NCBI GenBank assembly: GCA_027484685.1
Contig: JAIXSO010000068.1
Span: 1-64,000, forward strand
From: Bacteroidota bacterium
GTDB taxonomy: Bacteria; Bacteroidota; Bacteroidia; UKL13-3
Direction of reading: 5' to 3'
DNA: 64,000 bases
The notes below the pieces were generated by a model that made no database searches, was not told the origin of the DNA, and saw nothing but the letters and a program-made list of their open reading frames with translations. The position numbers were made by a program, and so were the translations under genes. Positions 26,571 to 36,585 of this stretch are shown in pieces; positions within the stretch are counted from its first letter, which is position 1; each line of letters opens with the position of its first letter.

Positions 26571-27266
26571 ATGAAAAAATCAATTTTAACATCAATTACT
26601 GTATTATCTTTTATAATTACCCAGGCTCAAATTAATAAGGGGGCGAAAGCGTTGGGGTTTAACCTAGCTGCTACCTATAATATTGATAAATCAAGTTCTC
26701 CAGGCTCATTTAATTCGTCAAATATTGAATTAACCAAAACTAATAAAGTTTTTGCAGCTCAGCCGTTTTATGAATTTTTTGTTGGAAAAAATTTAAGTTT
26801 TGGAATTGGATTTAATTATGGTATTGTTTTGTCGAATGAAAAACTTTCAATTGGTACTAATTTTAATTCATTAGATAATAGTTTAAATACGTATGGTTTA
26901 CAATTTCAATTTAAAAAATATTGGTTTGCTACCAATCGAATTGCATTTACTCTTACTCCTGCTCTTACTTCCAGTTATAATGAAAGTTCTTATGTTCAAT
27001 CTAATAATATTGGTTTTAATGAATACAAAGGGAATTCAGATTTTTGGACATTTAGTTTTGGTGGTAGTTTGGGCGCAGCTTATTTTATCAAACCAAACAT
27101 AATGATAGAAGGGCAAACCAATTTTTTTAGTTATTCAATAAGGCCTGAAGATGCAAAAACTAGCAGTTCAAATAATTTAACCATTTCTGTTATACCAACT
27201 AATTTAGCTGTAGGGGTTAAATTTATTTTTGGAAATAAAGCAAGTAATAATACAATTGAAAATTAA
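26571..27266 (+). CDS. outer-membrane beta-barrel protein
   Basis: The protein has 231 residues. The signal peptide is MKKSILTSITVLSFIITQAQ. Amphipathic strands with aromatic ends follow (FAAQPFYEFFVGKNLSFGIGFNYG, YGLQFQFKKYWFATNRIAFTLTPAL, FWTFSFGGSLGAAYFIKPNIMIEGQTNFFSYSI) and a last strand, NLAVGVKFIFG. This is the OmpA/OprF-like outer membrane beta-barrel pattern (porin_2/OMP_b-brl) without a peptidoglycan-binding domain. No specific role is deducible. A repeat hairpin and a bidirectional terminator follow it. Confidence 0.75.
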   Translation: MKKSILTSITVLSFIITQAQINKGAKALGFNLAATYNIDKSSSPGSFNSSNIELTKTNKVFAAQPFYEFFVGKNLSFGIGFNYGIVLSNEKLSIGTNFNSLDNSLNTYGLQFQFKKYWFATNRIAFTLTPALTSSYNESSYVQSNNIGFNEYKGNSDFWTFSFGGSLGAAYFIKPNIMIEGQTNFFSYSIRPEDAKTSSSNNLTISVIPTNLAVGVKFIFGNKASNNTIEN

Positions 27267-27276
27267 CTTTTAACTT

Positions 27277-27322
27277 CCGTCAGACGCTTAAAAAGCCAAT
27301 GCGTTGCCAAGGCGTCAGACGG
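27277..27322. repeat. hairpin element CCGTCAGACGC...GCGTCAGACGG
   Basis: The arms pair at ten of eleven positions, with a mismatch in the centre. It lies directly behind the outer-membrane gene and has a degenerate relative at 24604. The loop carries AAAAAGCCAATGCGTTGCC. Confidence 0.65.
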
Positions 27323-27345
27323 ATGATTACTAAAGGCCAATAAAC

Positions 27346-27386
27346 TAAAAAATCCCAATTGCAAATCAATACAATTGGGATTTTTT
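27346..27386. terminator. bidirectional intrinsic terminator
   Basis: The stem AAAAAATCCCAATTG / CAATTGGGATTTTTT lies between the convergent outer-membrane gene and rpoD. Confidence 0.85.
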
Positions 27387-27409
27387 ATAACGTATAAATT
27401 GAATAAAAT

Positions 27410-28273
27410 TTATCCTAAATAAGCTTTTAAGATTTTGCTTTTTGATGATTTACGTAATCTGCGTAAAGCTTTTTCTTTAATTTGGCGTACACGTTCGCGG
27501 GTTAAACCAATTTTTTCGCTAATATCTTCTAAAGTATGTGCTGGTCCACCATCTAAACCATAGTAAAACTTCAACACATCTTTTTCTTTTTCGCTCAAAG
27601 TTGAAATAACACGGTTAATTTCTTTTTGTAACGATTCGTTGATTAATTGAACATCAGGTCTTGGTTCATCGTTGCTATCTAAAATACCCAATAAAGTATT
27701 GTCTTCGCCTTCGGTTAATGGTGCATCAATAGATAAATGACGACCAGTACTACGCAAAGCATTTTCAACTTCTAAAATTGGAATATCCATTGATAGCGCA
27801 ATTTCTTCTACAGTTGGTTCGCGCTCTAATTCTTGTTCTAATTTAGCAGCAGCATTACCAATACGGCCAATTGAACCTACTTTGTTTAATGGTAAACGTA
27901 CTATACGACTTTGGTCGGCTAAAGCTTGTAAAATGGATTGACGAATCCACCATACTGCGTAAGAAATGAATTTAAAACCACGGGTTTCATCAAATCTTTT
28001 TGCAGCTTTTATTAATCCTAAATTTCCTTCGTTAATTAAGTCACCAAGGGTTAAACCTTGGTTTTGGTATTGTTTTGATACTGAAACAACAAAACGTAAA
28101 TTTGCATTTACCAAACGCTCTAAAGCTACTTGATCGCCTTCTCTGATTCTACGTGCAAGTTCTACTTCTTCTTGAGCGTCAATCATTGAAACTTTGCTTA
28201 TCTCGTTAAGATATTTATCTAACGATTTACTTTCACGATTGGTAAATTGTTTACTGATTTTTAACTGCCTCAT
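27410..28273 (-). CDS. rpoD: primary sigma factor (short Bacteroidota type)
   Basis: The protein has 287 residues with regions 1.2, 2, 3 and 4 in order. Region 1.2 is [15 protein letters not shown]. Region 2.3-2.4 is [36 protein letters not shown]. Region 3 is [17 protein letters not shown]. Region 4.2 is [29 protein letters not shown]. It lacks the long region 1.1 and the non-conserved insert, as the housekeeping sigma of Bacteroidota does. It directs most transcription from promoters with a -7 TAnnTTTG, which fits several promoter candidates in this window. The gene is monocistronic. Confidence 0.96.
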   Translation of the reverse strand: MRQLKISKQFTNRESKSLDKYLNEISKVSMIDAQEEVELARRIREGDQVALERLVNANLRFVVSVSKQYQNQGLTLGDLINEGNLGLIKAAKRFDETRGFKFISYAVWWIRQSILQALADQSRIVRLPLNKVGSIGRIGNAAAKLEQELEREPTVEEIALSMDIPILEVENALRSTGRHLSIDAPLTEGEDNTLLGILDSNDEPRPDVQLINESLQKEINRVISTLSEKEKDVLKFYYGLDGGPAHTLEDISEKIGLTRERVRQIKEKALRRLRKSSKSKILKAYLG

Positions 28274-28517
28274 GGCTATTTATATTCCCTCTCTACTTTA
28301 TTTATGTTTGAAAATTGACTTGCAAATGTCGTATAATTTTACAGCCTTTTAGTCATTTTACATAATAAATTTTAACTGTTTTTTGTAAAATTGTTGTTAG
28401 TTGTTGATATTTAGTGGATTATAATTTATTAAATTTTGTTACCCATTTTTTCATGCCAAAATTGATTTTTATTACTTAGCTGTAAATTAGGTAAATAACA
28501 TTTTACTACCATGCACA
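28274..28517. other. non-coding upstream region of rpoD
   Basis: This AT-rich stretch of about 240 bases holds no gene I can support. It should contain the rpoD promoter. The nearest candidate (CATTTG on the minus strand around 28325) is only a partial match to TAnnTTTG, so I do not assign it. Confidence 0.4.
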
Positions 28518-28553
28518 ACAAAAAAGCGCCTTTCCTGCATAAGAAAGGCGCTT
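28518..28553 (-). terminator. intrinsic terminator after the metalloprotease gene
   Basis: On the minus strand the stem AAGCGCCTTTC / GAAAGGCGCTT is followed by TTTTTTG, 25 bases past the stop at 28578. Confidence 0.85.
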
Positions 28554-28577
28554 GTTACTAGATAGTTTTGAATAGCT

Positions 28578-30923
28578 TTAGTATTTATTTTTCAAAACCT
28601 TTTGGGTAAATATTTGATTGTTAATGTTTAATTTTATGAAATAAATACCGTTAGCCAAAGGTGCATTCAAATTCAAATTATTTATTCCATTTTTACAAAT
28701 AAATGGCTGGCTGTAAACTTCTTGTCCTAAAATATTTTGAATACTTACAGTTCCTGAATTATTGGTTAAACTTTCAAATGAAATATTGATTTCTTCGGCA
28801 AATGGATTAGGATAAACAGCCATATTTTGAGTAAGTTTTGTATCATTTATTGATGTATTCCAAATATCTAATATAGTGCTAAAAGTATCGGTACAAGTAG
28901 ATTTGAAAGCAATTAAGCTCACATTTATTTTACCAACGGTTTTAAAACTGAATCCAAATGGATCTTGGTTATTATTAGAACTGCTGCCAAATCTCCATCT
29001 TACAAAATCATGTCCAGTTGATTTGTTTTCAAAATAAAATGAATCTGCATTAATTCTGGTAATATTACCTAATGCAGTTGGGCTTTCGTTTACAATGTAA
29101 TTTTGCGATATAGAATCAATTGGTGCATTGGTTGAATCTAACACAAATAATTTTACCGTGTATGTGCCTGCTTTGGTAAAGGTGTAAGTGGGGTTAGCTT
29201 CGGCTACTTCAGCAGAGCCATCGCCAAAATTCCATTTAAAGCCATTTGCAAACTGAGAGTTATTTTTAAAATTAATGGTATAAGGAACGCAGCCAGTTGT
29301 GGCACCTCCACTAAACGAAGCAAATGGTTTATTGCCTAAAGTAAAAGTAACTGAACTATCTGCATTGAGGGTAATGTTAGAAATAGTAATATTTGAAGCT
29401 ACTCTTACACCCGTAGAAGTTGGATGTAAATCGGATGAAGGATTGGTAAAATTATTGAAATTTCTATTATTTGAACTGCCAGGATATAAATCGCCTGCAT
29501 CGCCTCTATTGGTTCCGCGCTCTAAATTACGTAGTCCATCGGCTTGCATTAAGCCAACTCCATAACGTGCAGTATCGTTGTTTACATTGTTACCGCTGCC
29601 ACCTGAAAGTAATCTTGCTGTATTGGTGTTTATATGCCAAATGGCCAAACCTCTACCTGGTAAAAAGCGGTCATTTCCACGTAACTGACGGTTTTCTAGT
29701 AAGAAAAATTCGTTGGTTCTGGTAGTATTAATTCGGTAGCTAAAATTGCTATCAACTAAAGGTTTAGGAATGGTATATGTTCCATTTTGCGAAATTAAAG
29801 TGGGTGTGTGCCATTCTAATGCCATACGGCTCCAGGCATCAAACATACACGGGGTTTTTTCTCCATTTAACCAAGGTCCACCGGCCATATTGGTATAGTT
29901 ACCTGAACCTTCGCCTTTGCTTTGGGTACTGTATAAATCGGGTAAATCTAAAATATGTCCAAACTCGTGTGTCATTACACCAATTCCCACTGTGCTGTAA
30001 GCACCGCTGTTGTATCTTTTTTCAGGAAAAAAGCAGAAAGATCCTATTCCAATGCCATCATTTGTAATTAAGTTTCCCCAATAAGTACTTCTAAAACTCC
30101 AAATATAATTATTGGCATTAGGTGCACTTTGTTCCTCTGCTCCAATACCAGCGTGTAATAAAACCAATCCATCAACTTCACCATCATTATCGTTATCGTA
30201 AATCGAAAAATCAACACCTGCTGAGTCGGCAGCTACTACTGCATCTCTCACTAAATCTTGCGTATTAGCACTGTAATTTGGGTTGCTTCTGCCATAATTA
30301 ATATAGTTCATATCGGCCATATACCAACCATATACATCACTATTTAAAGTTAATTGTCCAAATGAAGTTCTTAAATAATAATCTTTAAAACTACCGGTTC
30401 CTGTATAATTGGTTTGGTTAAATAAATTTTCAACCACACTTTTTTGGACTGTAGCACGTAAATCAGGATATTCAATTAAAAGCACACAAACTTTATGCGT
30501 GCCTTTGGTTGGAAAACCTTGTGGGCCAGCTTTTTTTAGAGTGGTGTTTTCTAGTTTAGTAAGTTGCGAAAAAGTTTCGGCTAAAATAGCTTGTTGGGTT
30601 TTGCTGTAGCGTAAGTGTTTTGCAAAACTGTTTTTACCAGCAAATGTTGTTGCATTGGTGGCTTTAATTCCGCTTGGACTCAAGTTTCCATTGGCATCAA
30701 TATAGGCATATTCAAAAATGCCATTTCCATTTACCAAAACAGTGTAACCTTCTAGTGTTTCTAAATAACTTTCTTGCTCATTTCCATAAGCCACCAATGT
30801 TATTTTTGAACCATCGTTTTGTGTGATGGTATTGGCTTCGGGCGATACAGGACAATTACTGCGTTGTGCAAATACTTGTAAACCGATAAAATAAGAAATA
30901 CTTAGTAAAATTATTCTCTTCAT
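28578..30923 (-). CDS. secreted M6-like metalloprotease with PKD domain and T9SS tail
   Basis: The protein has 781 residues. The signal peptide is MKRIILLSISYFIGLQVFAQ. The catalytic domain (about 100-450) resembles M6/immune-inhibitor-A-type proteases, with the zinc motif HEFGHILDLPDLYS (HExxH plus a third ligand shortly after) and an upstream calcium-like loop DNDNDGEVDGLVLLHAG. A PKD domain follows (FKWNFGDGSAEVAEANPTYTFTKAGTY, about 560-620), then a second degenerate one. The type A sorting domain at the end has VYPNPFAEEINIS. It is secreted through the outer membrane and probably degrades proteins outside the cell. No inhibitor or dedicated regulator is adjacent. Confidence 0.9.
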   Translation of the reverse strand: MKRIILLSISYFIGLQVFAQRSNCPVSPEANTITQNDGSKITLVAYGNEQESYLETLEGYTVLVNGNGIFEYAYIDANGNLSPSGIKATNATTFAGKNSFAKHLRYSKTQQAILAETFSQLTKLENTTLKKAGPQGFPTKGTHKVCVLLIEYPDLRATVQKSVVENLFNQTNYTGTGSFKDYYLRTSFGQLTLNSDVYGWYMADMNYINYGRSNPNYSANTQDLVRDAVVAADSAGVDFSIYDNDNDGEVDGLVLLHAGIGAEEQSAPNANNYIWSFRSTYWGNLITNDGIGIGSFCFFPEKRYNSGAYSTVGIGVMTHEFGHILDLPDLYSTQSKGEGSGNYTNMAGGPWLNGEKTPCMFDAWSRMALEWHTPTLISQNGTYTIPKPLVDSNFSYRINTTRTNEFFLLENRQLRGNDRFLPGRGLAIWHINTNTARLLSGGSGNNVNNDTARYGVGLMQADGLRNLERGTNRGDAGDLYPGSSNNRNFNNFTNPSSDLHPTSTGVRVASNITISNITLNADSSVTFTLGNKPFASFSGGATTGCVPYTINFKNNSQFANGFKWNFGDGSAEVAEANPTYTFTKAGTYTVKLFVLDSTNAPIDSISQNYIVNESPTALGNITRINADSFYFENKSTGHDFVRWRFGSSSNNNQDPFGFSFKTVGKINVSLIAFKSTCTDTFSTILDIWNTSINDTKLTQNMAVYPNPFAEEINISFESLTNNSGTVSIQNILGQEVYSQPFICKNGINNLNLNAPLANGIYFIKLNINNQIFTQKVLKNKY

Positions 30924-31187
30924 TTTTTAATATTTTAATTATGCAAAATAGCAATCAAAATATTTAAAAAAAATAATTGAAAATAATATGACCAAATTCA
31001 AATAATTGAATGGTTACTAATTCGAAGTTCTGTTAGCTAAATATTTAGAAAAAGTAAGGGGCTATTTAAAATGCCTTTAGATGCTCGCCAGTTCGAGTGA
31101 GGTCAAATAGTTATTATACGACTACTAAACAAACGAATTCAAAATGTTTGTTATGACAAATCGGAATAATTTAATATTAAAAAAAAG
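30924..31187. other. intergenic region with a degenerate palindromic repeat (copy C)
   Basis: Read on the minus strand, the order is terminator hairpin, then TTGTCATAACAAACATTTTGA, then TTGACCTCACTCGAACTGGCGAGC. This is the same order as in copies A (19282-19391) and B (49614-49740), but the arms are decayed. No coding sequence is supported between the metalloprotease start and the 1559-residue gene. Confidence 0.55.
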
Positions 31188-31216
31188 AAGAGGTTGTCTC
31201 AAAAGGACAACCTCTT
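31188..31216 (-). terminator. intrinsic terminator hairpin (AGAGGTTGTC family)
   Basis: The perfect stem AAGAGGTTGTC / GACAACCTCTT, with A8 on the left (T8 on the minus strand), lies 45 bases past the stop of the 1559-residue gene. Confidence 0.8.
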
Positions 31217-31260
31217 ACACAAAACAATTATTTTAGTTTAAATTGGTAGTTCAGATTTTA

Positions 31261-34200
31261 TTATTCCTTTATAAATTTATTTATTATTTCTCCCTTATTT
31301 GATTTAAGTTTTAATAAATAAATACCTTGTTTGAAGCTAGATATGTCAATATCAGTTTCTGTAACACCATCTTCGTATTTCTTTTCATAAATTAGTTTAC
31401 CCATTAAATCATATATTATAATGTTGCTAATTTTCCCCTGTAACTCTTTGGAGGTAATATTTAGCTTGTCTTTTGCAGGATTTGGATATATTTCAATGCC
31501 CTCATTTTGTGTATTTATACCATTATTATTAACTGCTGTTGAATGTGTTTTTTGTAATCCAATATTGAAATTTGGATTAGGTTTATGCACATAACAAGGA
31601 TAGTAAAATTTTAATGAATCGGTAGTTACTGTTTTATTTGCTAATGCAATCTCTCCGTTTATATAACATTTCCACTCATTTACTAGTTTTATATTATTTG
31701 TATCTGTACTCCAAATCAATATACTATCTAATTTTTGAAGAGCTATACTATTTTGTTCAGCCAATTTATACAGTAAAACTTTATCAAAACTTATTCTGAA
31801 CTTCCAATTCATCCATGTGCTATCTGCCACACTATTATTTATTAGAGTGTTTTGTAAGTTTATAGTATTTGTAATATAATTATTTACGGTAATGTTGGGA
31901 GATACAGAAATGAGTTTTTTATTAACCATTAAAGCCAAGCAATGTAAAATTTTAACATAACTGTTTCTTTTTATTATCCTTTCATTTCTAGTTAAGTTTA
32001 AATTATTCGATTTTACAATATCACTAAATTCTGTAAGAATATCAAAATAGTTTTTCAAACTATCGTTGCTATTAAATTTAGTTATTGTTGAGCTAAAAGC
32101 CTGTGCAAAAGTCCTATTAGTAAAGCGATTTGTATTCAATATAATGCTTGTGTCTGATGAAGAATTTAACTGATTTCCAATATTTGAGCCTGTTTTACCT
32201 AAGCCAACTCCTCCGCCTCCGCCATCAGAATTAAATCCACAATAGGCATCTCTCATATTTATATATGATTGGTTAGCACTATTAATTGGATTATTATCAG
32301 TAATTGATACATTTCCATAACAAGGTATATCAAAAGTGTAAATATTATTATTAATTCTCCACTCGTTAAAATTAGCAAGAATACTATTGTTAACTATTGG
32401 TTGAGCACATGAAAGGCTGTTGATTCCATAAGTTGGCATAGATTCGTGGTCTGCATTATAGGCTGAATATCCTTCATCTAAATATACCGTTCCATTAGTT
32501 GATAATAACGACCATGTTTGTCCTTTAAAAATATTATAACCAGTACCTAATGGTACCGAACTAGATAAAAGTGCATTTTCAATATAAACTTCGTCAACAT
32601 AACTATTTAAAAAGTTATTACACTTTAGGTCTAACCAAACATTGTAAGCCCTTAAGTTAAAATCGTAGCCCATTATGGTAGATTTTTCAATTTTAAAATA
32701 ACTGTTTGTGCCTCCTGTAAAATTTATGCCAGTACCGTAGTTTGCTAAAGTACTACGATAAGCTTGAATATTACTAATATAGTTAAATCCTTCGCTTGCT
32801 TGTGCTACTACAAGAGTTGAACAGCGTTCACTTCCCCCATTTGTCCAATTAAAACTACCACCAATAGTTTTTAAAGCCAAGCCGCAATCGTAAAAACGGA
32901 CATTATTTAAATTAAGTTCTGAACTTGCCGAAATAGCCATATAACTAGTAATAGCTGTTTCAGCATTATCTATTCTAACGCCATTTATATTTTGACCTTG
33001 AGGATTTCCATTTAATTGAATACCTTTATGTTTTTGGGTAGATGCAGCAGTTTTATTAAAGTTACTGTTAGTAATATTTACCCCTTGTGCTAAAATATTT
33101 AAACCTGATTGATTTACAAATTCGCACTTGGCATCTTCTATTTTAAAGTTGGAAAGGGTTGAAGGTATTTGTAGAACCCCACCTTCTACCAATAGGCCAA
33201 TTATATTGTTACTATTACCTTTTATATAAATGGTATTGTTACCTAATGAGTTTATAACAGGTCCAGAAGCAGATTTTATAAAATGAACATAACCATTACC
33301 ACTTGTAGCAAAGGTGGCATTTTGTTCCATTTTTAATTCTCCTTCTATTACCAAAGCACCATTGGCATCTATTAAATTTACTATGGCTCCATTTTCTATA
33401 ATTAATTGTGCACCTTTTTGAATAATTAATTTACTGTTGGCATGTATTTTTAGCTCTCCTCCATTTCTAATTCTTAAAGAACTTCCAGCAGTTATATATA
33501 CCAAGGCCTTATTATTATTGGGTATATTATTGTTATCTCCAATTATAAATTTACCACCTGTATTAACTGTAACATTGGCATTATTACAATCACTAGTATA
33601 AATGCTTAAAGTTGTATTTGCGTCCGGCATCAAATCATTTACTGTTGAATAAAAATTTTTATAATTACCATTTACTTGAAAAACACCATTGTTATTTATA
33701 GTTATAGAATTCAATTTTCGTTGGTAAAAAGTAGCCATATTAAATGTGTTCCCATTGCTATTGGGTAAAGTACTTGCCAAATTGTACTCATTTTTTACCA
33801 ATTGGTCAAGCATCCATGCAGTGTTATCGTTATCTGGATAAACATGAGGTTCATTTACTCCTTGACCAGTTGTGTTAATTTTAGCATAATAGGCCTCAAA
33901 AGGTGTTTGGATTTGAAAAGTATTCATTTGTGGGATATTACCATTTACATCATAGAAATAATCAGTAGTTACACTTGGGTAGATAGCTAATGAACTAATG
34001 GTAGGAATAAAACAAGTTCTGCCACCATTGGTTTTATTGCTTACATCTGGTGTATACCCATCTTCACGTAATTTTTTATCTACTTTGTCAGCAAAATCAC
34101 CTACTCCTTTATGCGAGCCACCTGGTGCACCATCTAAATTGGCGCAATTACCTCCTGGGCAATTATAACTTTCAGTTACTCTCCAAGTTCTTAACCTGTA

Positions 34201-35940
34201 AATAGTATTCCAATTTGGAAACCATTCAGATTTAGAAAAAGCACCATTAAACACATGACCATTACCAACAGATTGCGATTTTACATTAAACTGGCCCCTA
34301 ATTGCACCTGCTGCATTGTACCTAACATCACAAATATTAGTGGCATGTCCAAACCCTTGTCCATTCGTTGTTATACTTCCATTAAGCATGGCAATTTTTC
34401 TAGGCTTTTCAGGAAATCCATATTGATTTAACGAACTAACTAAATTGTTTCTGTAACAATCTGGATTAAGCCAAGCACCATTTATTGTATAGCCTCTATG
34501 CCTTAATAGCATTTGCAATGCTGCTGGCGAGTTTACCTGATTTAAAGCATCTTCTGCTTCTGAATTAAAGTTGGCAAAAAAACCAATTCCTGCTTGCAAA
34601 CCAATAGGAATATTTGCACCATTATGCGGTGCATCAAATGAAGTCCAAAGCCTTACACAATGTGGCATATTGTTTTGTTCCATATATGCTAGTGCAAATC
34701 TACTTATTAATCCACCCATACTGGTTCCAACTAATACCATTTCTTCATTTCCTACTTTTTTTTGTTTTATTTCTTCTAATATTTTTATTAAAGCATAAGC
34801 ATTTTTTTGAACATAATCGCCTCCATTTTCAAAGTCTACTAAAATAACATCATATTCGTAAGGTGCAGACAAAAGTGTTAATAATAATGTAGGCATATAA
34901 GTTATATTAGGATAATCGTTTTTACCTGTTCTTCCATTAATACCCCCGCTACTAAATACATCCCAACCAAAATCACCGTAACGCTTAAAAGGTAAATCGT
35001 CTAACATTTTTGGATCAAATCCTTCTACAAATATTATAGGTTTTCTAATTTTATTATCTGCCCTAGCGTATGAATATTTTACATAATAGCGGGCTTTAGC
35101 GAATCTTCCTGTATTTATAGTGGCACAATTTGGCTTGTCATAACCTATATTACTTATAATTTCTGAAACATAATCTGCTTCTGTTATCGGGGTTCTGGCT
35201 TTTTTACCTAAACTAAACTTAGTAAGTACAAATGTATTGTTGGTAAAACTTATTTTTATTTCACCATTTATTATTTGGGCTTCACTTATGTTGTATTCTA
35301 TGGGTTGTTCGTTATAAATTGTTACAAAACCGTTACCTAAGTTTATTTCAATTTTACTTATTTCTAAACCTGAATTGTTATAAACTAAATTTTGGTTTAG
35401 TATAAATTTTATATTGTCCGCAGTGGTGCTTTCCATCAATACGCCTGCGGCATATAGGTTAAACTCTCTATAAGGATTCGGACTATAAGGATTGGTTTCT
35501 ACTAATTGACTATCGTTGTTAAATCCAATCCATCCGCTATCTATTGCTTCTGGTAAAAACTCATTGTATTTACTTAGAATTATAGTTAAAGGATGATAAT
35601 TATTAACTATATAATAGTTAGCAATGCTATCTATTTTGCTAAGTTCTACTGAAGCATTTTTGTCGCCTTGTAGATAGGCATTTTCTTGTTGCCAAATTAA
35701 TTGACGTAATTTACCGGCTGTGGCAGTATCAGCACCACTATTTCCGGTAAAGTTATAAACGTTTAGGTCAGCATTTGCTTTGTCGTAAAGATAGCCCGTA
35801 TTTATTCGGGTGCTACTTTTAAGTGGCGCAAACTGATGATGAATTTTTTGCCTAAATGTTACAGAATCCTGTGCATTGGCAAAAAAATTGAGCGCAAGTA
35901 TACACATACCTGCAAATACAAGTTTAATTTTTAATTTCAT
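31261..35940 (-). CDS. giant T9SS surface protein: esterase-like domain plus beta-helix-like repeats
   Basis: The protein has 1559 residues with a signal peptide (MKLKIKLVFAGMCILALNFFANAQ). Residues about 300-440 look like an alpha/beta hydrolase: KPIIFVEGFDPKM, a DVILVDFENGG strand and the nucleophile elbow VGTSMGGLISRFAL (GxSxG). From about 790 to 1200 come short repeating strands rich in N and G (RIRNGGELKIHANSKLII, QLIIENGAIVNLI, LVIEGELKMEQNATF), typical of right-handed beta-helices. A glycine run GGGGGVGLGKTG and a helical segment follow. The end is a T9SS type A domain (IYPNPAKDKLNIT). It is probably a surface lipase or esterase. It lies 17 bases behind two lipoprotein genes on the same strand. 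Confidence 0.8.
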   Translation of the reverse strand: MKLKIKLVFAGMCILALNFFANAQDSVTFRQKIHHQFAPLKSSTRINTGYLYDKANADLNVYNFTGNSGADTATAGKLRQLIWQQENAYLQGDKNASVELSKIDSIANYYIVNNYHPLTIILSKYNEFLPEAIDSGWIGFNNDSQLVETNPYSPNPYREFNLYAAGVLMESTTADNIKFILNQNLVYNNSGLEISKIEINLGNGFVTIYNEQPIEYNISEAQIINGEIKISFTNNTFVLTKFSLGKKARTPITEADYVSEIISNIGYDKPNCATINTGRFAKARYYVKYSYARADNKIRKPIIFVEGFDPKMLDDLPFKRYGDFGWDVFSSGGINGRTGKNDYPNITYMPTLLLTLLSAPYEYDVILVDFENGGDYVQKNAYALIKILEEIKQKKVGNEEMVLVGTSMGGLISRFALAYMEQNNMPHCVRLWTSFDAPHNGANIPIGLQAGIGFFANFNSEAEDALNQVNSPAALQMLLRHRGYTINGAWLNPDCYRNNLVSSLNQYGFPEKPRKIAMLNGSITTNGQGFGHATNICDVRYNAAGAIRGQFNVKSQSVGNGHVFNGAFSKSEWFPNWNTIYRLRTWRVTESYNCPGGNCANLDGAPGGSHKGVGDFADKVDKKLREDGYTPDVSNKTNGGRTCFIPTISSLAIYPSVTTDYFYDVNGNIPQMNTFQIQTPFEAYYAKINTTGQGVNEPHVYPDNDNTAWMLDQLVKNEYNLASTLPNSNGNTFNMATFYQRKLNSITINNNGVFQVNGNYKNFYSTVNDLMPDANTTLSIYTSDCNNANVTVNTGGKFIIGDNNNIPNNNKALVYITAGSSLRIRNGGELKIHANSKLIIQKGAQLIIENGAIVNLIDANGALVIEGELKMEQNATFATSGNGYVHFIKSASGPVINSLGNNTIYIKGNSNNIIGLLVEGGVLQIPSTLSNFKIEDAKCEFVNQSGLNILAQGVNITNSNFNKTAASTQKHKGIQLNGNPQGQNINGVRIDNAETAITSYMAISASSELNLNNVRFYDCGLALKTIGGSFNWTNGGSERCSTLVVAQASEGFNYISNIQAYRSTLANYGTGINFTGGTNSYFKIEKSTIMGYDFNLRAYNVWLDLKCNNFLNSYVDEVYIENALLSSSVPLGTGYNIFKGQTWSLLSTNGTVYLDEGYSAYNADHESMPTYGINSLSCAQPIVNNSILANFNEWRINNNIYTFDIPCYGNVSITDNNPINSANQSYINMRDAYCGFNSDGGGGGVGLGKTGSNIGNQLNSSSDTSIILNTNRFTNRTFAQAFSSTITKFNSNDSLKNYFDILTEFSDIVKSNNLNLTRNERIIKRNSYVKILHCLALMVNKKLISVSPNITVNNYITNTINLQNTLINNSVADSTWMNWKFRISFDKVLLYKLAEQNSIALQKLDSILIWSTDTNNIKLVNEWKCYINGEIALANKTVTTDSLKFYYPCYVHKPNPNFNIGLQKTHSTAVNNNGINTQNEGIEIYPNPAKDKLNITSKELQGKISNIIIYDLMGKLIYEKKYEDGVTETDIDISSFKQGIYLLKLKSNKGEIINKFIKE

Positions 35941-35957
35941 AATTTAAAATTTATTGG

Positions 35958-36581
35958 TTAATAATTGATGGTTATTGAAATCGTGTCATGAGGTATGAAT
36001 TTTGCTTCTATTATTAGATTTTGGACTTCTACTTTTGTTGGATTTGTTAATAGTCTATTGAGTTGGTATCCTAATCCTTTTGCATTCGCCTCGCATTTTA
36101 AGCCGTAATATGTTGTATCGAGATCTAAATTGGCTGGTTGAGAAATTGAAGGAAAAATTGAATTTGCTTGAGAGGCGTAAACAATAACATCCGTCCATTT
36201 CTTTTCTTTGTTCATCAATCTCACATTCACAAAAGCTTCAGGTACAAGTTCTATGGTTTGGCTTTGTTTATATACATTGTCTTGTATATCGAATTCTTTG
36301 GAGTCAAAATAAGTGGCTTTTTTTGCACGTAGTAGTATAGCATCGGTTCGGTTAAAGTTAAAGTTTCCTTGGCTATCGGTTAGCTGTTCGCCAACTAACT
36401 TGTATGTAGGGTTAAAAAAATCGCCTTCGGTTTTATAAAGTGTAACATATACATTTGCAAGTGGTTGTTTGGTTACTGCATCTATTACTTTTCCTTTAGC
36501 AATTGGCCGTGGATTGTTGTTTTCTTTTTCACAACTTAGCGACAAGCTAATTATCGCAATGAATAAAATTTTCAATTTCAT
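35958..36581 (-). CDS. lipoprotein with carboxypeptidase-regulatory-like domain
   Basis: The protein has 207 residues. The lipobox SLSLSC at the end of the signal (cysteine 17) is followed by EKENNNPRP. Residues 27-115 form a CarboxypepD_reg/CNA-B-like domain (AKGKVIDAVTKQPLANVYVTLYKTEGD, LTDSQGNFNFNR). The C-terminal half is beta-rich without a motif. It is probably anchored in the outer membrane. It starts four bases after the stop of the preceding lipoprotein and ends 17 bases before the giant surface protein, so the three form one operon, possibly facing the same substrate. Confidence 0.75.
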   Translation of the reverse strand: MKLKILFIAIISLSLSCEKENNNPRPIAKGKVIDAVTKQPLANVYVTLYKTEGDFFNPTYKLVGEQLTDSQGNFNFNRTDAILLRAKKATYFDSKEFDIQDNVYKQSQTIELVPEAFVNVRLMNKEKKWTDVIVYASQANSIFPSISQPANLDLDTTYYGLKCEANAKGLGYQLNRLLTNPTKVEVQNLIIEAKFIPHDTISITINY

Positions 36582-36585
36582 AATT

